From NCBI GenBank assembly GCA_007122335.1, contig SKTZ01000151.1, positions 1-39,458 on the forward strand: a stretch of 39,458 nucleotides of DNA, given 5' to 3'. Each line of letters opens with the position of its first letter. The stretch's first letter is position 1. Below, piece by piece: positions 8,128 through 17,110 of the stretch. A program made the translations under genes and the position numbers. A model generated the notes under the pieces. That model was not told the DNA's origin, made no database searches, and saw nothing but the letters and a program-made list of their open reading frames with translations. This DNA comes from Bacillota bacterium (GTDB lineage: Bacteria; Bacillota; Halanaerobiia; B1SED10-174).

Positions 8128-8493
8128 TTGATGGAAAGGCAAGATGATTTTGCTCGCAGACGCGAACACTTGAAGGACCTGTCGGAGGAGGAACTCTACC
8201 AGCGCTTCTGGCAGTTGACTGAGGAAATAGTCTCACCCCTGGTAGATATGGCCAAGACCCATACCTCACCATCTATTGAACGGTCGGTTCTTTTGCGCAT
8301 GGGCCTTGATAGCATGCAGGCCAAAGAACTGGTCAAAAAAATTGGTGACCGGGAATTACTGAGTAAAGGGGCCGGTCATGTTTTGCTGAAAGTTGCCCAG
8401 GAAAAAGGAATTGACGTAAAAGAAGCCGCCCAGGCACTTATTGAAGACCGCTACTGGGAAATAGTTGATGCACATTGGGGAGGTGGCAAATAA
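8128..8493 (+). CDS. oraS: D-ornithine 4,5-aminomutase, small subunit
   Basis: A 121-residue, helix-rich, charged protein, the size of known OraS. OraS forms the complex with OraE that moves the terminal amino group of D-ornithine from C5 to C4. Recognisable stretches are FARRREHLKDLSEEELYQRFWQ and a C-terminal helical part ending in DAHWGGGK. The ATG follows AGGAGGG. Its TAA stop overlaps the oraE ATG by one base (TAATG), and the GGGGAGG that serves oraE lies within its last codons, so the two subunits are likely translated in step. Confidence 0.94.
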   Translation: MMERQDDFARRREHLKDLSEEELYQRFWQLTEEIVSPLVDMAKTHTSPSIERSVLLRMGLDSMQAKELVKKIGDRELLSKGAGHVLLKVAQEKGIDVKEAAQALIEDRYWEIVDAHWGGGK

Positions 8494-10688
8494 TGACCCT
8501 AGACAAGAATGAAAAGCTTAACATGGAAGAAATTTTAAAGGACCTGGATAAGTACCATCCGCGGCGCAAAGGATGGACTGACCGCAAACCTTTGCCCCCA
8601 GGAACAAAAATCGGCCCCTTTGAATACTATCAGGTATCTGAAAACCTTAAAAACAGTATTCCCCTCCCGGTTGCCCACGCCCTGCAGAATATCGATCCCC
8701 AGCCTGACGCTGTAATTACTTCAGAAATCGCTTCAGGTCGCTTTGAAGACGATATTCGCCGGATGCGCATGGCTGCATGGCACGGCGCTGACCATATGAT
8801 GGTTATCCGTACCACGGGGCAGAGCCATTACGACGGCCTGATCGAAGGAACCCCTGAAGGTGTGGGGGGAGTTCCCATTACCCGGAAGCAGGTCCGCGCT
8901 TCCCGCAAAGCCCTGGATATGATCGAGGATGAAGTGGGAAGACCGATCAACTTCCACTCCTATGTAAGTGGTGTTGCTGGTCCGGAAATTGCGGTCCTGT
9001 TTGCTGAAGAAGGCGTAAATGGAGCCCACCAGGACCCCCAGTACAACGTCCTGTACCGCAATGTTAACATGCTGCGGAGCTTTGTTGATGCCGCCGTGGC
9101 CAAGAAACTGATGGCTGGTGCCGGAATTGCCCAGATAGATGGAGCTCACAACGCCAATGCAACTGCCCGCGAAGCCTGGAAGGTAATGCCGGAGCTTTTG
9201 GTCCAGCATGCCCTTAACTCCAAGTACTCTGAACTGGTGGGCATTCCTGCGGATAAAATTTATCTGTCAACTGTCCCCCCGACGGGAACACCCGGGCCTG
9301 TCCTGCGCATGGACCTGCCCTATGCAGTTGCCCTACGGGAGCTTTTCAAAAATTACAAAATGAGAGCCCAGATGAATACCAAGTACATGGAATCCGATAC
9401 GCGCGAAGCAACGGTAACCCATGTGCTTAACCTGTTAATCTCCCGCCTGACCAATGCCCATATCCAGAGCACAATTACTCCTGACGAAGGAAGGAACGTC
9501 CCCTGGCATTACAACAGTATCCACGCTGTAAATACTGCCAAGCAGGCTTTAAACGGCATGGACGGCCTTCTGGAAATGGTTCAGCTCAAGGAGGAAGGAA
9601 TGCTTCGGGACCAGGCACGGGAGATCAAGGAAAGAGCCGTCCTCTTCCTTGAAGAAATCCTGGAAGATGGAGGGTATTTCAAGGCTGTTGAAGATGGGTT
9701 CTTTGTGGATTCCGGACGCTACCCCGAGCGGAACGGCGATGGAATAGCCCGGGATAGCAATGGTGGAGTAGGAGCAAATACAATAATTGAGCGCGACAAG
9801 GAGTACATGGCTCCGGTTTGCGACCACTTCGGCTACAACAAACTGCCTGAGGGCCTGAAAAAAGCCTGCGATCCTATCGATGAATGTACCCTCTGCAATC
9901 CCGAAAAAATAGTTTATATAGACGAACTTGACGAAGAAGACAACGCCAACCAGAGGCTTGCCAAGATGCAAGAACACAGGGAAAAAGGCCTTATTCGCCC
10001 TGAAGTAGAATGGTATGGTGATGGCTGGGTAAATACCCACCTGTTCCTGCCCGCAGAACCAAAGGTTGCCGAAGCCGCTGCAATTGAATGGGCTAAAAAG
10101 CTGGGCATGGAAAACCCTGAAGTAATTCACAAGCAGACCATGCATCCTGCCGAGGGAACTTTCATCGAACTGAAAGGTCAGGTCAATATTGATATTGATC
10201 CTTCCCAGATTGAAATACCCGAGGAGGAAGAACTGATCCCCGAGGAGGAAATCCTCAAGGAAATCAAGGACAAGCCGATGCGTGTCGTTGCCGCAACAGT
10301 AGGCGAGGACGAGCACTCCGTGGGAATGAGAGAAATAATAGACATCAAGCACGGTGGAATTGAAGGTTTTGGAATCAAGGCCACCTACCTGGGAACCTCG
10401 GTTTCGCTGCAAAAAGCAGTGGACGCGGCCGAGGAAGTTAATGCTGACGCAATTCTGATCAGCACCATAATTACCCACGGTGATGTTCACCGCTTGAATA
10501 TGAAAAAACTCCACGATCTCTGCGTAGAACGGGGTATCCGGGATCGGGTCATTCTGGTGGCCGGAGGTACCCAGGTAACCAATGATATTGCCAAAGATTG
10601 TGGGATGGATGCAGGATTTGGTCGCGGAAGCAAGGGACATAACGTGGCCAGCTTCCTGGTAAAAAGAAGAAGAGAAATCCAAGGATAA
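8493..10688 (+). CDS. oraE: D-ornithine 4,5-aminomutase, large subunit (adenosylcobalamin and PLP)
   Basis: A 731-residue enzyme of normal OraE length. It isomerises D-ornithine to 2,4-diaminopentanoate by a radical route using adenosylcobalamin and PLP. N-terminal two thirds: TIM barrel. C-terminal quarter: Rossmann-type B12 domain with DxHxxG (D606-E-H608-S-V-G611), where H608 is the cobalt ligand, and K619 exactly 11 residues later, the spacing of H618 and K629 (PLP lysine) in the characterised Clostridium sticklandii enzyme. An acidic linker (IPEEEELIPEEEILKEIK) precedes the B12 domain. Start ATG 8493 is chosen over in-frame TTG 8475 because the RBS GGGGAGG lies between them. Separate KamD/KamE-type subunits would be much shorter, so this is OraE by architecture. 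Confidence 0.96.
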   Translation: MTLDKNEKLNMEEILKDLDKYHPRRKGWTDRKPLPPGTKIGPFEYYQVSENLKNSIPLPVAHALQNIDPQPDAVITSEIASGRFEDDIRRMRMAAWHGADHMMVIRTTGQSHYDGLIEGTPEGVGGVPITRKQVRASRKALDMIEDEVGRPINFHSYVSGVAGPEIAVLFAEEGVNGAHQDPQYNVLYRNVNMLRSFVDAAVAKKLMAGAGIAQIDGAHNANATAREAWKVMPELLVQHALNSKYSELVGIPADKIYLSTVPPTGTPGPVLRMDLPYAVALRELFKNYKMRAQMNTKYMESDTREATVTHVLNLLISRLTNAHIQSTITPDEGRNVPWHYNSIHAVNTAKQALNGMDGLLEMVQLKEEGMLRDQAREIKERAVLFLEEILEDGGYFKAVEDGFFVDSGRYPERNGDGIARDSNGGVGANTIIERDKEYMAPVCDHFGYNKLPEGLKKACDPIDECTLCNPEKIVYIDELDEEDNANQRLAKMQEHREKGLIRPEVEWYGDGWVNTHLFLPAEPKVAEAAAIEWAKKLGMENPEVIHKQTMHPAEGTFIELKGQVNIDIDPSQIEIPEEEELIPEEEILKEIKDKPMRVVAATVGEDEHSVGMREIIDIKHGGIEGFGIKATYLGTSVSLQKAVDAAEEVNADAILISTIITHGDVHRLNMKKLHDLCVERGIRDRVILVAGGTQVTNDIAKDCGMDAGFGRGSKGHNVASFLVKRRREIQG

Positions 10689-10703
10689 AGGAGGAATCTG
10701 GCC

Positions 10704-12047
10704 TTGGCAAACGAACTTTTAGTAGCAGAAATAGGAAGTACCACGACGGTAGTAAGTGCCTTTGCCCCAAACCATGAATGCTTGAACTATCTGGGCCAGG
10801 GCCAGGCTCCCACCTCTGTAGAGGAGGGTGACGTTAACATCGGCCTGGAGGGAGCAAAAAAAGACCTGGAAGATAAACTGGGTCGGGAATTAAACCCAAA
10901 AAGGATTCTCGCTACTTCTAGTGCTGCCGGTGGTTTGAAGATGTCAGTCCACGGGCTGGTTTATGATATGACGGTTAAAGCCGCCCGCGAGGCGGCCCTG
11001 GGAGCGGGTGCCGTGGTAAGAAAAGTGACTGCGGGTGCCCTCCGCTCCCGCCAGCTCAAGGAAGTAAAGGAATTACAACCAAATATTATCCTCCTGGCCG
11101 GAGGAGTAGATTACGGAGAAGAAAATGTAATCATCCAGAACGCAGAAGCCCTGGCTGAATTGGAGCTGGGAATCCCGATAATCTATGCCGGCAACCAGGC
11201 AATCAAGGAAGAAGTTGCTGATATCCTGGAAGAAGGTGGGTATGAGGTCCTTCTGGCAGAAAACGTTTACCCCGAAATAGACACCTTCAATATTGAGCCT
11301 ACCCGGAGATTGATTCAACAGGCTTTTGAGAAGCATATTACCAAAGGGCCGGGTATGGGTAGGATCCGGGAAATGGTTGAGGGAACAATTATGCCCACGC
11401 CAGGAGCGGTTATGGAAGCGGCCGGGCTTTTGGAGAAAGAAATTGGGGACCTAATGGTTGTTGATGTTGGGGGGGCAACCACGGATGTCCACTCAGTGAC
11501 AGAAGGTTCCCCCGAGATCCAGGATATTATGGTCGCTCCTGAACCACGGGCTAAAAGGACTGTGGAAGGGGACCTGGGAGTTTTTATCAACGCCGGAAAT
11601 GTAATTGAAGCCATGGGCCGGGAGCAGCTGGAAGAAAGGCTCAGTTTTAAAATCGATGGAATGAGGCCATCTCCAATTCCCCGGGATGAAAAGGAATTAA
11701 GGCTGCTTGAAGAACTTACCAGGTATGTCGTGGAACAGGCAGTTTTTCGCCATGCGGGAAAGTTAAAAGAATTTTACGGGCCTTCAGGAAAAACAACCCT
11801 GGCCCAGGGTAAGGATTTAACCCGGGTGCAGTGGATAATTGGAACCGGGGGTGCTTTAACTTCCCTGGAAGAGGGCCCCGAAATTTTAGGTGATTTACGC
11901 CAGGAAAAGGGAAAGAGATTGCTACCGCGTCTGGAGGCAAGGGTTTTAATCGACAAAAATTACCTGCTGGCTGCTCTGGGAGTTCTCAGCAGGGAAAGGC
12001 CCCAAGAAGCCCTGAAACTTATGCAAGAAAGCCTCGGACTCGACTAG
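10704..12047 (+). CDS. MutL/GlmL-like reactivating ATPase for the B12 aminomutase
   Basis: A 447-residue ASKHA-fold (actin/Hsp70-like) ATPase. The phosphate-1 loop is EIGSTTTVV near the N-terminus and the phosphate-2 motif is VVDVGGATTDVHS near the middle. Relatives (MutL beside glutamate mutase, and homologues in ornithine and lysine aminomutase clusters) are thought to exchange damaged cobalamin for fresh cofactor in B12 mutases. Position directly after oraE supports reactivation of OraSE. The start is TTG, preceded by AAAGGAGGA. Its partner is inferred from context; it could also serve a second aminomutase encoded elsewhere. Confidence 0.9.
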   Translation: MANELLVAEIGSTTTVVSAFAPNHECLNYLGQGQAPTSVEEGDVNIGLEGAKKDLEDKLGRELNPKRILATSSAAGGLKMSVHGLVYDMTVKAAREAALGAGAVVRKVTAGALRSRQLKEVKELQPNIILLAGGVDYGEENVIIQNAEALAELELGIPIIYAGNQAIKEEVADILEEGGYEVLLAENVYPEIDTFNIEPTRRLIQQAFEKHITKGPGMGRIREMVEGTIMPTPGAVMEAAGLLEKEIGDLMVVDVGGATTDVHSVTEGSPEIQDIMVAPEPRAKRTVEGDLGVFINAGNVIEAMGREQLEERLSFKIDGMRPSPIPRDEKELRLLEELTRYVVEQAVFRHAGKLKEFYGPSGKTTLAQGKDLTRVQWIIGTGGALTSLEEGPEILGDLRQEKGKRLLPRLEARVLIDKNYLLAALGVLSRERPQEALKLMQESLGLD

Positions 12048-12061
12048 AGAGGAGGGGGAGC

Positions 12062-13096
12062 ATGCAAAAAGGTTGTCCTTTTGGAAGCCACCGGGTAATT
12101 ACACCGGAAGGTGTTTTACCCCAGGCCGCAGAAATAATTGATAACACAATGGATATTTACGACAATGAAATCCTGGTCAGCGTAGAAACTTTGAATATAG
12201 ATTCTGCCAGCTTTACCCAGATCCAGGAGCAGGCCGGAGGCAGCGAAAAAGAGATTAAAAAAATCATGCTGGATCTGGTTCAGAAAAGGGGCAAGCACCA
12301 TAACCCTGTTACTGGATCGGGGGGAATGTTTATCGGTGCAATAGAGAAAATCGGGCCTGCCCTTGAAGATAGGGAACTCCAGCCGGGAGATCGAATTGCC
12401 TCTCTGGTTTCCCTGTCCCTGACACCCCTCAGGATAGATAAAATCAAGGCAATAAGGAAAGAGACTGACCAGGTAGATATCGAAGGGAAGGCAATACTTT
12501 TTGCCAGCGGAATTTATGCCAAGCTCCCCGAAGATTTACCTCAGAACCTTGCTCTTGCTGTTTTGGATGTGGCAGGAGCTCCAGCCCAAACTGCAAAACT
12601 GGTCCGGCCGGGGGACCGGGTTTTAATTATTGGGGCCGGAGGCAAATCAGGCCTGTTATGCCTGCACGAAGCCAAAAAGAGGGCGGGTATTTCCGGGAAG
12701 GTAATTGGCCTCGATTATACTGCCGAAAGTATGGATAGGATTGCAGAAGCAGGGTTGGCCGATGCAGCCATTCAGGCCGATGCTCGGAATGCCCTGGAGG
12801 TTAGAGATAAGGTTCTGGAGGTTAATGATTGTCAGCCAGTGGATCTGACAATTAATTGCGTAAATATTAACGGGACGGAAATGGGTTCGATTTTGCCCAC
12901 CCGACAGGGAGGTACAATTTACTTTTTCAGTATGGCTACTTCTTTTACCCGGGCCGCCCTGGGAGCAGAAGGCGTAGGCCTTGATGTGAACATGATTATC
13001 GGCAACGGTTATACACGTGATCACGCGGTTATTGCGCTCCATACCCTGCGGGAAAATCCAAAACTTAAAGAGATGTTCACCCGGATTTTTGCTTAA
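12062..13096 (+). CDS. kdd: L-erythro-3,5-diaminohexanoate dehydrogenase
   Basis: A 344-residue protein that closely resembles Kdd of Fusobacterium as I recall it, from the N-terminal [11 protein letters not shown] through [44 protein letters not shown] and [18 protein letters not shown]. Kdd oxidises and deaminates 3,5-diaminohexanoate in lysine fermentation, with NAD+. The fold is a medium-chain-dehydrogenase-like Rossmann domain ([13 protein letters not shown]) but the catalytic zinc Cys/His set of alcohol dehydrogenases is not evident. RBS GAGGAGGGGG precedes the ATG. It is unusual to find it in the ornithine operon without kamD, kamE, kce and kal nearby; it may work with kamA downstream or act on another diamino acid. 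Confidence 0.9.
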   Translation: MQKGCPFGSHRVITPEGVLPQAAEIIDNTMDIYDNEILVSVETLNIDSASFTQIQEQAGGSEKEIKKIMLDLVQKRGKHHNPVTGSGGMFIGAIEKIGPALEDRELQPGDRIASLVSLSLTPLRIDKIKAIRKETDQVDIEGKAILFASGIYAKLPEDLPQNLALAVLDVAGAPAQTAKLVRPGDRVLIIGAGGKSGLLCLHEAKKRAGISGKVIGLDYTAESMDRIAEAGLADAAIQADARNALEVRDKVLEVNDCQPVDLTINCVNINGTEMGSILPTRQGGTIYFFSMATSFTRAALGAEGVGLDVNMIIGNGYTRDHAVIALHTLRENPKLKEMFTRIFA

Positions 13097-13127
13097 CCTG
13101 CAGGTTCTGGAATTAAGGAGGGAAAAA

Positions 13128-14378
13128 ATGGTTCGTGATTATAAGCAGATCCCAATATGGAAGGATGTAAAGCCAGAGGAATGGAACGACTGGAAGTGGC
13201 AGGTGAAAAACCGGGTAGCCGATGTTGACCACCTGAAAAAAGTTGTTAGCCTCACGGATTCCGAAGAAGAGGGAATAAGGGAAGCGCTGGCCAATCTGAG
13301 GATGGCCATTACCCCCTATTATGCCAGCCTGATGGACCCCGAAGACCCGGACTGCCCTGTTCGCAAACAGGCTGTCCCCACCTCTCTGGAACTGGAGAGA
13401 CCGGCCTGGGAAAAAGATGATCCCTTAAGTGAAGATGTTGATAGTCCGGTCCCGGGTATTACCCACCGCTATCCGGACAGAATTTTGTTTTTGATTACCG
13501 ACCAGTGCTCAATGTACTGCCGGCACTGCACCAGGCGCCGCATGGCCGGACAGACTGACCGGGCCCTGCCCTGGGAACAGATTGAAAATGCCCTGGAATA
13601 TATACGGAAAACCCCCGAAGTTCGGGACGTTCTTATATCCGGGGGTGATGCGCTTTTAGTTTCCAACCAGCACCTGGAAAAAATTATCAAGGCCCTCCGA
13701 GAAATTCCCCATGTCCAGATAATAAGATTGGGAACGAGGGCTCCCGTAGTTTTGCCTCAGAGAATTGATGACGAACTTTGCGATATGTTAAAAAAATACC
13801 ACCCTATTTGGGTAAATACTCAGTTCAATCATCCCAAAGAAATAAACGAAGCGACCAAGGCCGCCTGCACCAGACTCGCGGATGCAGGGATTCCCCTGGG
13901 GAACCAGAGTGTTCTCTTGCGGGGAGTGAATGATTGCCCCCGGGTGATGAAAGAACTGGTTCATGAGCTGGTTCAGATCAGAGTGCGGCCCTATTATATC
14001 TACCAGTGCGATATTTCCCGGGGGATTGACCACTTCCGGACTCCTGTAGCCCGAGGGCTGGAGATAATAGAAAGTTTGCGGGGACATACCTCCGGATTTG
14101 CCGTTCCCACTTTTGTCCTGGATGCTCCAGGTGGGGGAGGTAAGATCCCGATTAATCCCCAGTATTTGTTATCCCATTCCCCGGAGTATGTGGTATTGCG
14201 TAATTACGAAGGAGTTATTGCTGCTTACCCCGAGGCCCAGTCCCGGCGGGAAGGCAAAAAGTGCGATATCTGCGGAGAAGAACACCGAGGCGGGGAAGGC
14301 ATAGCAAGCCTTTTCAATGGAGAAACCACAAGCCTGGAACCACAGGGGCTAAAAAGAATGGAAAGGCGAAAAAAATAA
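13128..14378 (+). CDS. kamA: L-lysine 2,3-aminomutase (radical SAM, PLP)
   Basis: A 416-residue enzyme strongly similar to Clostridium subterminale KamA over its whole length. It converts L-lysine to L-beta-lysine. Seen: the radical SAM cluster motif C127-SMY-C131-RH-C134; PLP lysine K339 in DAPGGGGK; and D295 (YQCD) and D332, which match D293 and D330, the residues that hold the lysine side-chain amine. These acidic residues argue against glutamate 2,3-aminomutase. The C-terminal CDICGEEH holds two Cys of the structural zinc site. Start ATG 13128 follows AAGGAGGG; the longer frame from 13017 overlaps kdd and lacks an RBS. Product beta-lysine could feed lysine fermentation or the osmolyte N-epsilon-acetyl-beta-lysine; no ablB is seen. 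Confidence 0.95.
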   Translation: MVRDYKQIPIWKDVKPEEWNDWKWQVKNRVADVDHLKKVVSLTDSEEEGIREALANLRMAITPYYASLMDPEDPDCPVRKQAVPTSLELERPAWEKDDPLSEDVDSPVPGITHRYPDRILFLITDQCSMYCRHCTRRRMAGQTDRALPWEQIENALEYIRKTPEVRDVLISGGDALLVSNQHLEKIIKALREIPHVQIIRLGTRAPVVLPQRIDDELCDMLKKYHPIWVNTQFNHPKEINEATKAACTRLADAGIPLGNQSVLLRGVNDCPRVMKELVHELVQIRVRPYYIYQCDISRGIDHFRTPVARGLEIIESLRGHTSGFAVPTFVLDAPGGGGKIPINPQYLLSHSPEYVVLRNYEGVIAAYPEAQSRREGKKCDICGEEHRGGEGIASLFNGETTSLEPQGLKRMERRKK

Positions 14379-14403
14379 CCGGGTTACCCCGTAATTTTTT
14401 CAG

Positions 14404-14434
14404 GATGGCCTCTAAGTAGGGCCATCTTTTTTTT
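14404..14434 (+). terminator. Terminator after kamA
   Basis: Stem GATGGCC (14404-14410) with GGCCATC (14420-14426) followed by T8, 25 bases after the kamA stop. It ends the ornithine/lysine operon. Confidence 0.85.
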
Positions 14435-14444
14435 ACAAGAAAAA

Positions 14445-14476
14445 AACCGGCCGGGACTTTCCCCCGGCCGGGTTTT
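14445..14476. terminator. Second GC-rich hairpin, serving the converging minus-strand gene
   Basis: A stem CCGGCCGGG (about 14447-14455) with CCCGGCCGG (about 14463-14471) has A-runs on the left and T-runs on the right, so it can act on both strands. It lies just after the stop of the DUF362 gene on the minus strand. Confidence 0.75.
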
Positions 14477-15486
14477 TAACCTTCATCCAGTATATCTTTT
14501 ATTTTGCGAGCATAATCCTCGCCTGCAGAATCGTCGGAAATCAGGTTGATCTGATCGGGGCTACTAACCCCCAATCCAATTTCAGCAGCCCTTTCGATCT
14601 GCTCCTGGGCAAAGATAGGATTATCCATGATTTGATTGGTTGATCCCAGTTCTTTCAGCACAGCCACTCCTGCAGCGTCAATAGCCACGGGATCGCTGCT
14701 GACCAGGGTAACTTCAGCGTTTTTCCTGGTTCCGCTTGCCGGCCCACCGGTTGTGAAGGCTTCCACTCCATCAAGGATAAAAAGATCGGGTTTATAAGCA
14801 AGGCTGATTTCAGCAATCATCCGGCGCATGTGGGGAGATCCGTGCAGTTCCCGCATGTAATTGGTGCCCACGTTGGGAATAATCCCCACGGCTAACTTCA
14901 GGGCCAGGGTAAAGACTCCGCCAAATTGATGGGTTTTAAGGCAGGGAGTTGCGATAATATGGTCAACTTCCTGCAGAATGCGGGGAATATGGAAACCCTC
15001 CCGCCAGTGCAGGCGATCATCCTGGAAATGAACGACCTCGTCTTCTTTCAGGTGGTCAAAGTTGATTACTTCAACCTCTTTTTCCTGAGCAAGTTCGAAG
15101 ATTCCTTTTTCCTGCATTACTTCGTGGGAATCAGGAGGTCCGCTTCTCTCCCCGATAATAATATGTCCCGCTCCCCGGTCCCAGAGCTCGTCAATTAGGG
15201 TTTCCAGCGTATCGTTGTGGGTAGAGCCTGGAGCGGGGTCAGCAGTGTTGAAATTGGGTTTAATTAAAACCTTTTTTCCGCGAACATCAGGGGGAGGAAT
15301 CAATTCCAGTGAGCGCTTCAGGGCTTCTTTGCGATTGCCGGTTTTGATTATCCCTACCTGAGAACCCGGGCTGGCTCCGAGGGGGAAATTTTGCATTAAC
15401 GGGAGCAGGCTCAGGCCTGCAATTAACCAGCCGGCCCGGGCAAGAAATCCCCGCCGGGTAAATCTTTGCAGGTTAAACATCTGCAT
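14476..15486 (-). CDS. DUF362 family protein with Tat signal
   Basis: A 336-residue exported protein. The N-terminus has a twin-arginine motif (FTRRGFLARAGWLIAGLSLLPL) and hydrophobic stretch, so it is likely exported folded, perhaps with a bound cofactor. The rest is a DUF362 domain with KVLIKPNFNT, a conserved TPCLKTH stretch and an ILDGVEAFTTGGPASG loop. The biochemical role of DUF362 is not established; no ferredoxin Cys cluster is present. The ATG at 15486 lies eight bases after AAGGAG; the upstream GTG at 15495 overlaps that RBS. It stands alone, convergent with kamA and divergent from cysK. Confidence 0.85.
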   Translation of the reverse strand: MQMFNLQRFTRRGFLARAGWLIAGLSLLPLMQNFPLGASPGSQVGIIKTGNRKEALKRSLELIPPPDVRGKKVLIKPNFNTADPAPGSTHNDTLETLIDELWDRGAGHIIIGERSGPPDSHEVMQEKGIFELAQEKEVEVINFDHLKEDEVVHFQDDRLHWREGFHIPRILQEVDHIIATPCLKTHQFGGVFTLALKLAVGIIPNVGTNYMRELHGSPHMRRMIAEISLAYKPDLFILDGVEAFTTGGPASGTRKNAEVTLVSSDPVAIDAAGVAVLKELGSTNQIMDNPIFAQEQIERAAEIGLGVSSPDQINLISDDSAGEDYARKIKDILDEG

Positions 15487-15599
15487 GGCCAACACTCCTT
15501 TTATTTTTTAAGTGGATTTGTCCTGTTTAATATAACCTTATAGATAAAAACCCGGAATCCTTTATTCAGAAATCTAAAAGGATCAATTGTTGAACAAAA

Positions 15600-15616
15600 C
15601 CTATTAATTTGATAGG
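15600..15616. promoter_or_regulatory. Imperfect inverted repeat upstream of cysK
   Basis: CCTATTAATTTGATAGG lies 26 bases before the cysK start, between a possible TTGAAC (15590-15595) and a TATAGT (15619-15624) that are 23 bases apart, too far for a normal sigma-A pair. Its outer arms CCTAT/ATAGG are symmetrical, and CymR/IscR-type (Rrf2) repressors of cysteine genes use AT-rich dyads in this position. Operator function is a guess. Confidence 0.3.
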
Positions 15617-15642
15617 GTTATAGTAGAAAGGGGTGGATCGAA

Positions 15643-16578
15643 TTGGTAAGGAGAGGAAAATCAATTATCGATCTAATTGGAAACACGCCTGTAGTCCAAA
15701 TGAATCGCTTGGTAGCTTCCGGCGGAGCAGACGTGTGGTTGAAGCTGGAAGCATTTAATCCGGGGGGAAGCGTTAAAGACCGGATTGCCATGAGTATGAT
15801 TGACCAAGCAGAAAAAGATGGTGAAATCAATAGAGATACTTTAGTGATCGAACCCACCAGTGGCAATACAGGTATTGGCCTGGCCATGGTTTTGGCAGCC
15901 AGGGGAATGAAGTTAATCCTGGTAATGCCGGAGAGCATGAGCCCGGAGAGAAGAAAGGTAATGACTGCCCTTGGGGCGGAAATAGTCCTTACACCTGCAG
16001 ATAAGGGAATGGAGGGGGCGATGGGAAAAGCCCGGGAAATCAAAGAAAAACAGCCAAACAGTTTTATTCCCGGCCAGTTTGATAATCCGGCGAATCCGGA
16101 AATCCACGCCCGAACAACTGCCCGGGAAATTATTGAACAACTGGATCGGGTTGATGTTTTGGTAGCAGGGGTTGGAACCGGGGGAACACTATCTGGTGCG
16201 GGCAGGGTGTTAAAAGAACTCTGGCCTGAACTGGAAATTGTGGCTGTTGAACCCGCAGAATCCCCCGTCCTGACCGAAGGCAAAGCTGGTCCCCATGAGA
16301 TCCAGGGGATTGGCCCCGGATTTGTCCCTGCTGTCCTCGACCGGGAAATAATTGACCGGGTAGCAGCAGTTAAGGGAGAGGAAGCAAAAAAGTCTACCCG
16401 GGACCTGGCCAGACTGGAAGGGATCCTTGCAGGGATTTCTACGGGGGCTGCTTTGCATATTGCCCTGCGGGAAGCAGAGCAAAGAAAAAAAGGAGAAACA
16501 ATTCTGGTTATTGCTCCTGATGGAGGGGAAAAATACCTGAGTACAGACCTTTTTGCTGAAGGTGAGGGCGATGTTTAA
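15643..16578 (+). CDS. cysK: Cysteine synthase (O-acetylserine sulfhydrylase)
   Basis: A 311-residue fold-type II PLP enzyme that makes cysteine from O-acetylserine and sulfide. The PLP lysine is K45 in GGSVKDR, the substrate loop is PTSGNTGIG, and the phosphate-binding loop is [12 protein letters not shown]. Length and motifs are standard. The start is TTG (GAAAGGGG upstream). It overlaps cysE by eight bases, so both steps from serine to cysteine are co-translated. Cystathionine beta-synthase-like use of other donors cannot be excluded, but the cysE partner makes CysK by far the best call. Confidence 0.95.
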   Translation: MVRRGKSIIDLIGNTPVVQMNRLVASGGADVWLKLEAFNPGGSVKDRIAMSMIDQAEKDGEINRDTLVIEPTSGNTGIGLAMVLAARGMKLILVMPESMSPERRKVMTALGAEIVLTPADKGMEGAMGKAREIKEKQPNSFIPGQFDNPANPEIHARTTAREIIEQLDRVDVLVAGVGTGGTLSGAGRVLKELWPELEIVAVEPAESPVLTEGKAGPHEIQGIGPGFVPAVLDREIIDRVAAVKGEEAKKSTRDLARLEGILAGISTGAALHIALREAEQRKKGETILVIAPDGGEKYLSTDLFAEGEGDV

Positions 16579-17083
16579 AAGATTAAAAGAAGATATTCGG
16601 GCAGTAAAAGAAAAGGACCCTGCTGTAAAAAGCACCCCGGAAGCTATATTTTGCTACCCGGGGTTGCACGCAATCTGGGGTTACCGGGTGGCCAACAGGT
16701 TTTACAGAGCCCGTTTTTACTTCCTGGCCCGGTTTCTTTCTCAGCTCTGCCGTTTTTTTACGGGGATTGAAATACACCCAGGAGCAAAAATAGGGAGAAG
16801 GTTTTTCATTGACCACGGCATGGGTGTAGTAATTGGAGAAACCGCGGTAATTGGAAACGATGTTGTCCTCTTCCATGGTGTCACCCTGGGAGGCACTGGA
16901 AAAGAAAAAGTAAAAAGACACCCCACCCTGGGTGATGGAGTCCTGGTGGGAGCTGGAGCTACAGTTCTGGGAAATATTAGAATAGGTGAAGGTGCCAGGA
17001 TTGGAGCGGGAGCGGTGGTGATGGAAGAAGTCCCACCGGGAGCAACTGCAGTTGGCATGCCAGCCCGGATTATTAAAAAGTAA
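16571..17083 (+). CDS. cysE: Serine O-acetyltransferase
   Basis: A 170-residue left-handed beta-helix acetyltransferase, short form as in many Gram-positive bacteria. It acetylates serine with acetyl-CoA to give O-acetylserine for CysK. Seen: hexapeptide repeats from [11 protein letters not shown] onward, catalytic region [14 protein letters not shown], and the GVTLGGTGK loop. ATG 16571 is chosen over 16553 because GAGGG lies just upstream and homologues start near MFKRLKEDI. The C-terminus ends shortly after [11 protein letters not shown] and lacks the long tail that binds CysK in E. coli, so the classical cysteine-synthase complex may not form (inference). Confidence 0.95.
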   Translation: MFKRLKEDIRAVKEKDPAVKSTPEAIFCYPGLHAIWGYRVANRFYRARFYFLARFLSQLCRFFTGIEIHPGAKIGRRFFIDHGMGVVIGETAVIGNDVVLFHGVTLGGTGKEKVKRHPTLGDGVLVGAGATVLGNIRIGEGARIGAGAVVMEEVPPGATAVGMPARIIKK

Positions 17084-17110
17084 AAGGAGCCGCTATTAAC
17101 CGGCTCCTTT
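17083..17110. terminator. Bidirectional terminator between cysE and the converging gene
   Basis: A perfect 10-bp stem AAAGGAGCCG (17083-17092) with CGGCTCCTTT (17101-17110), loop of eight bases, with T-rich flanks on both strands. It begins at the cysE stop and overlaps the end of the minus-strand gene. Confidence 0.85.

Noticed and set aside
8475-8492. Upstream TTG start for oraE
   Set aside because: It overlaps the RBS GGGGAGG; ATG 8493 has the right spacing and overlaps the oraS stop.
9549-10682. 377-codon open frame antisense to oraE
   Set aside because: oraE is well conserved in the other strand, and the antisense frame has no RBS or recognisable domain; it arises from codon use in oraE.
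13017-13127. Longer start for kamA overlapping kdd
   Set aside because: The extra 37 residues are kdd sequence out of frame; ATG 13128 has a strong RBS and matches KamA.
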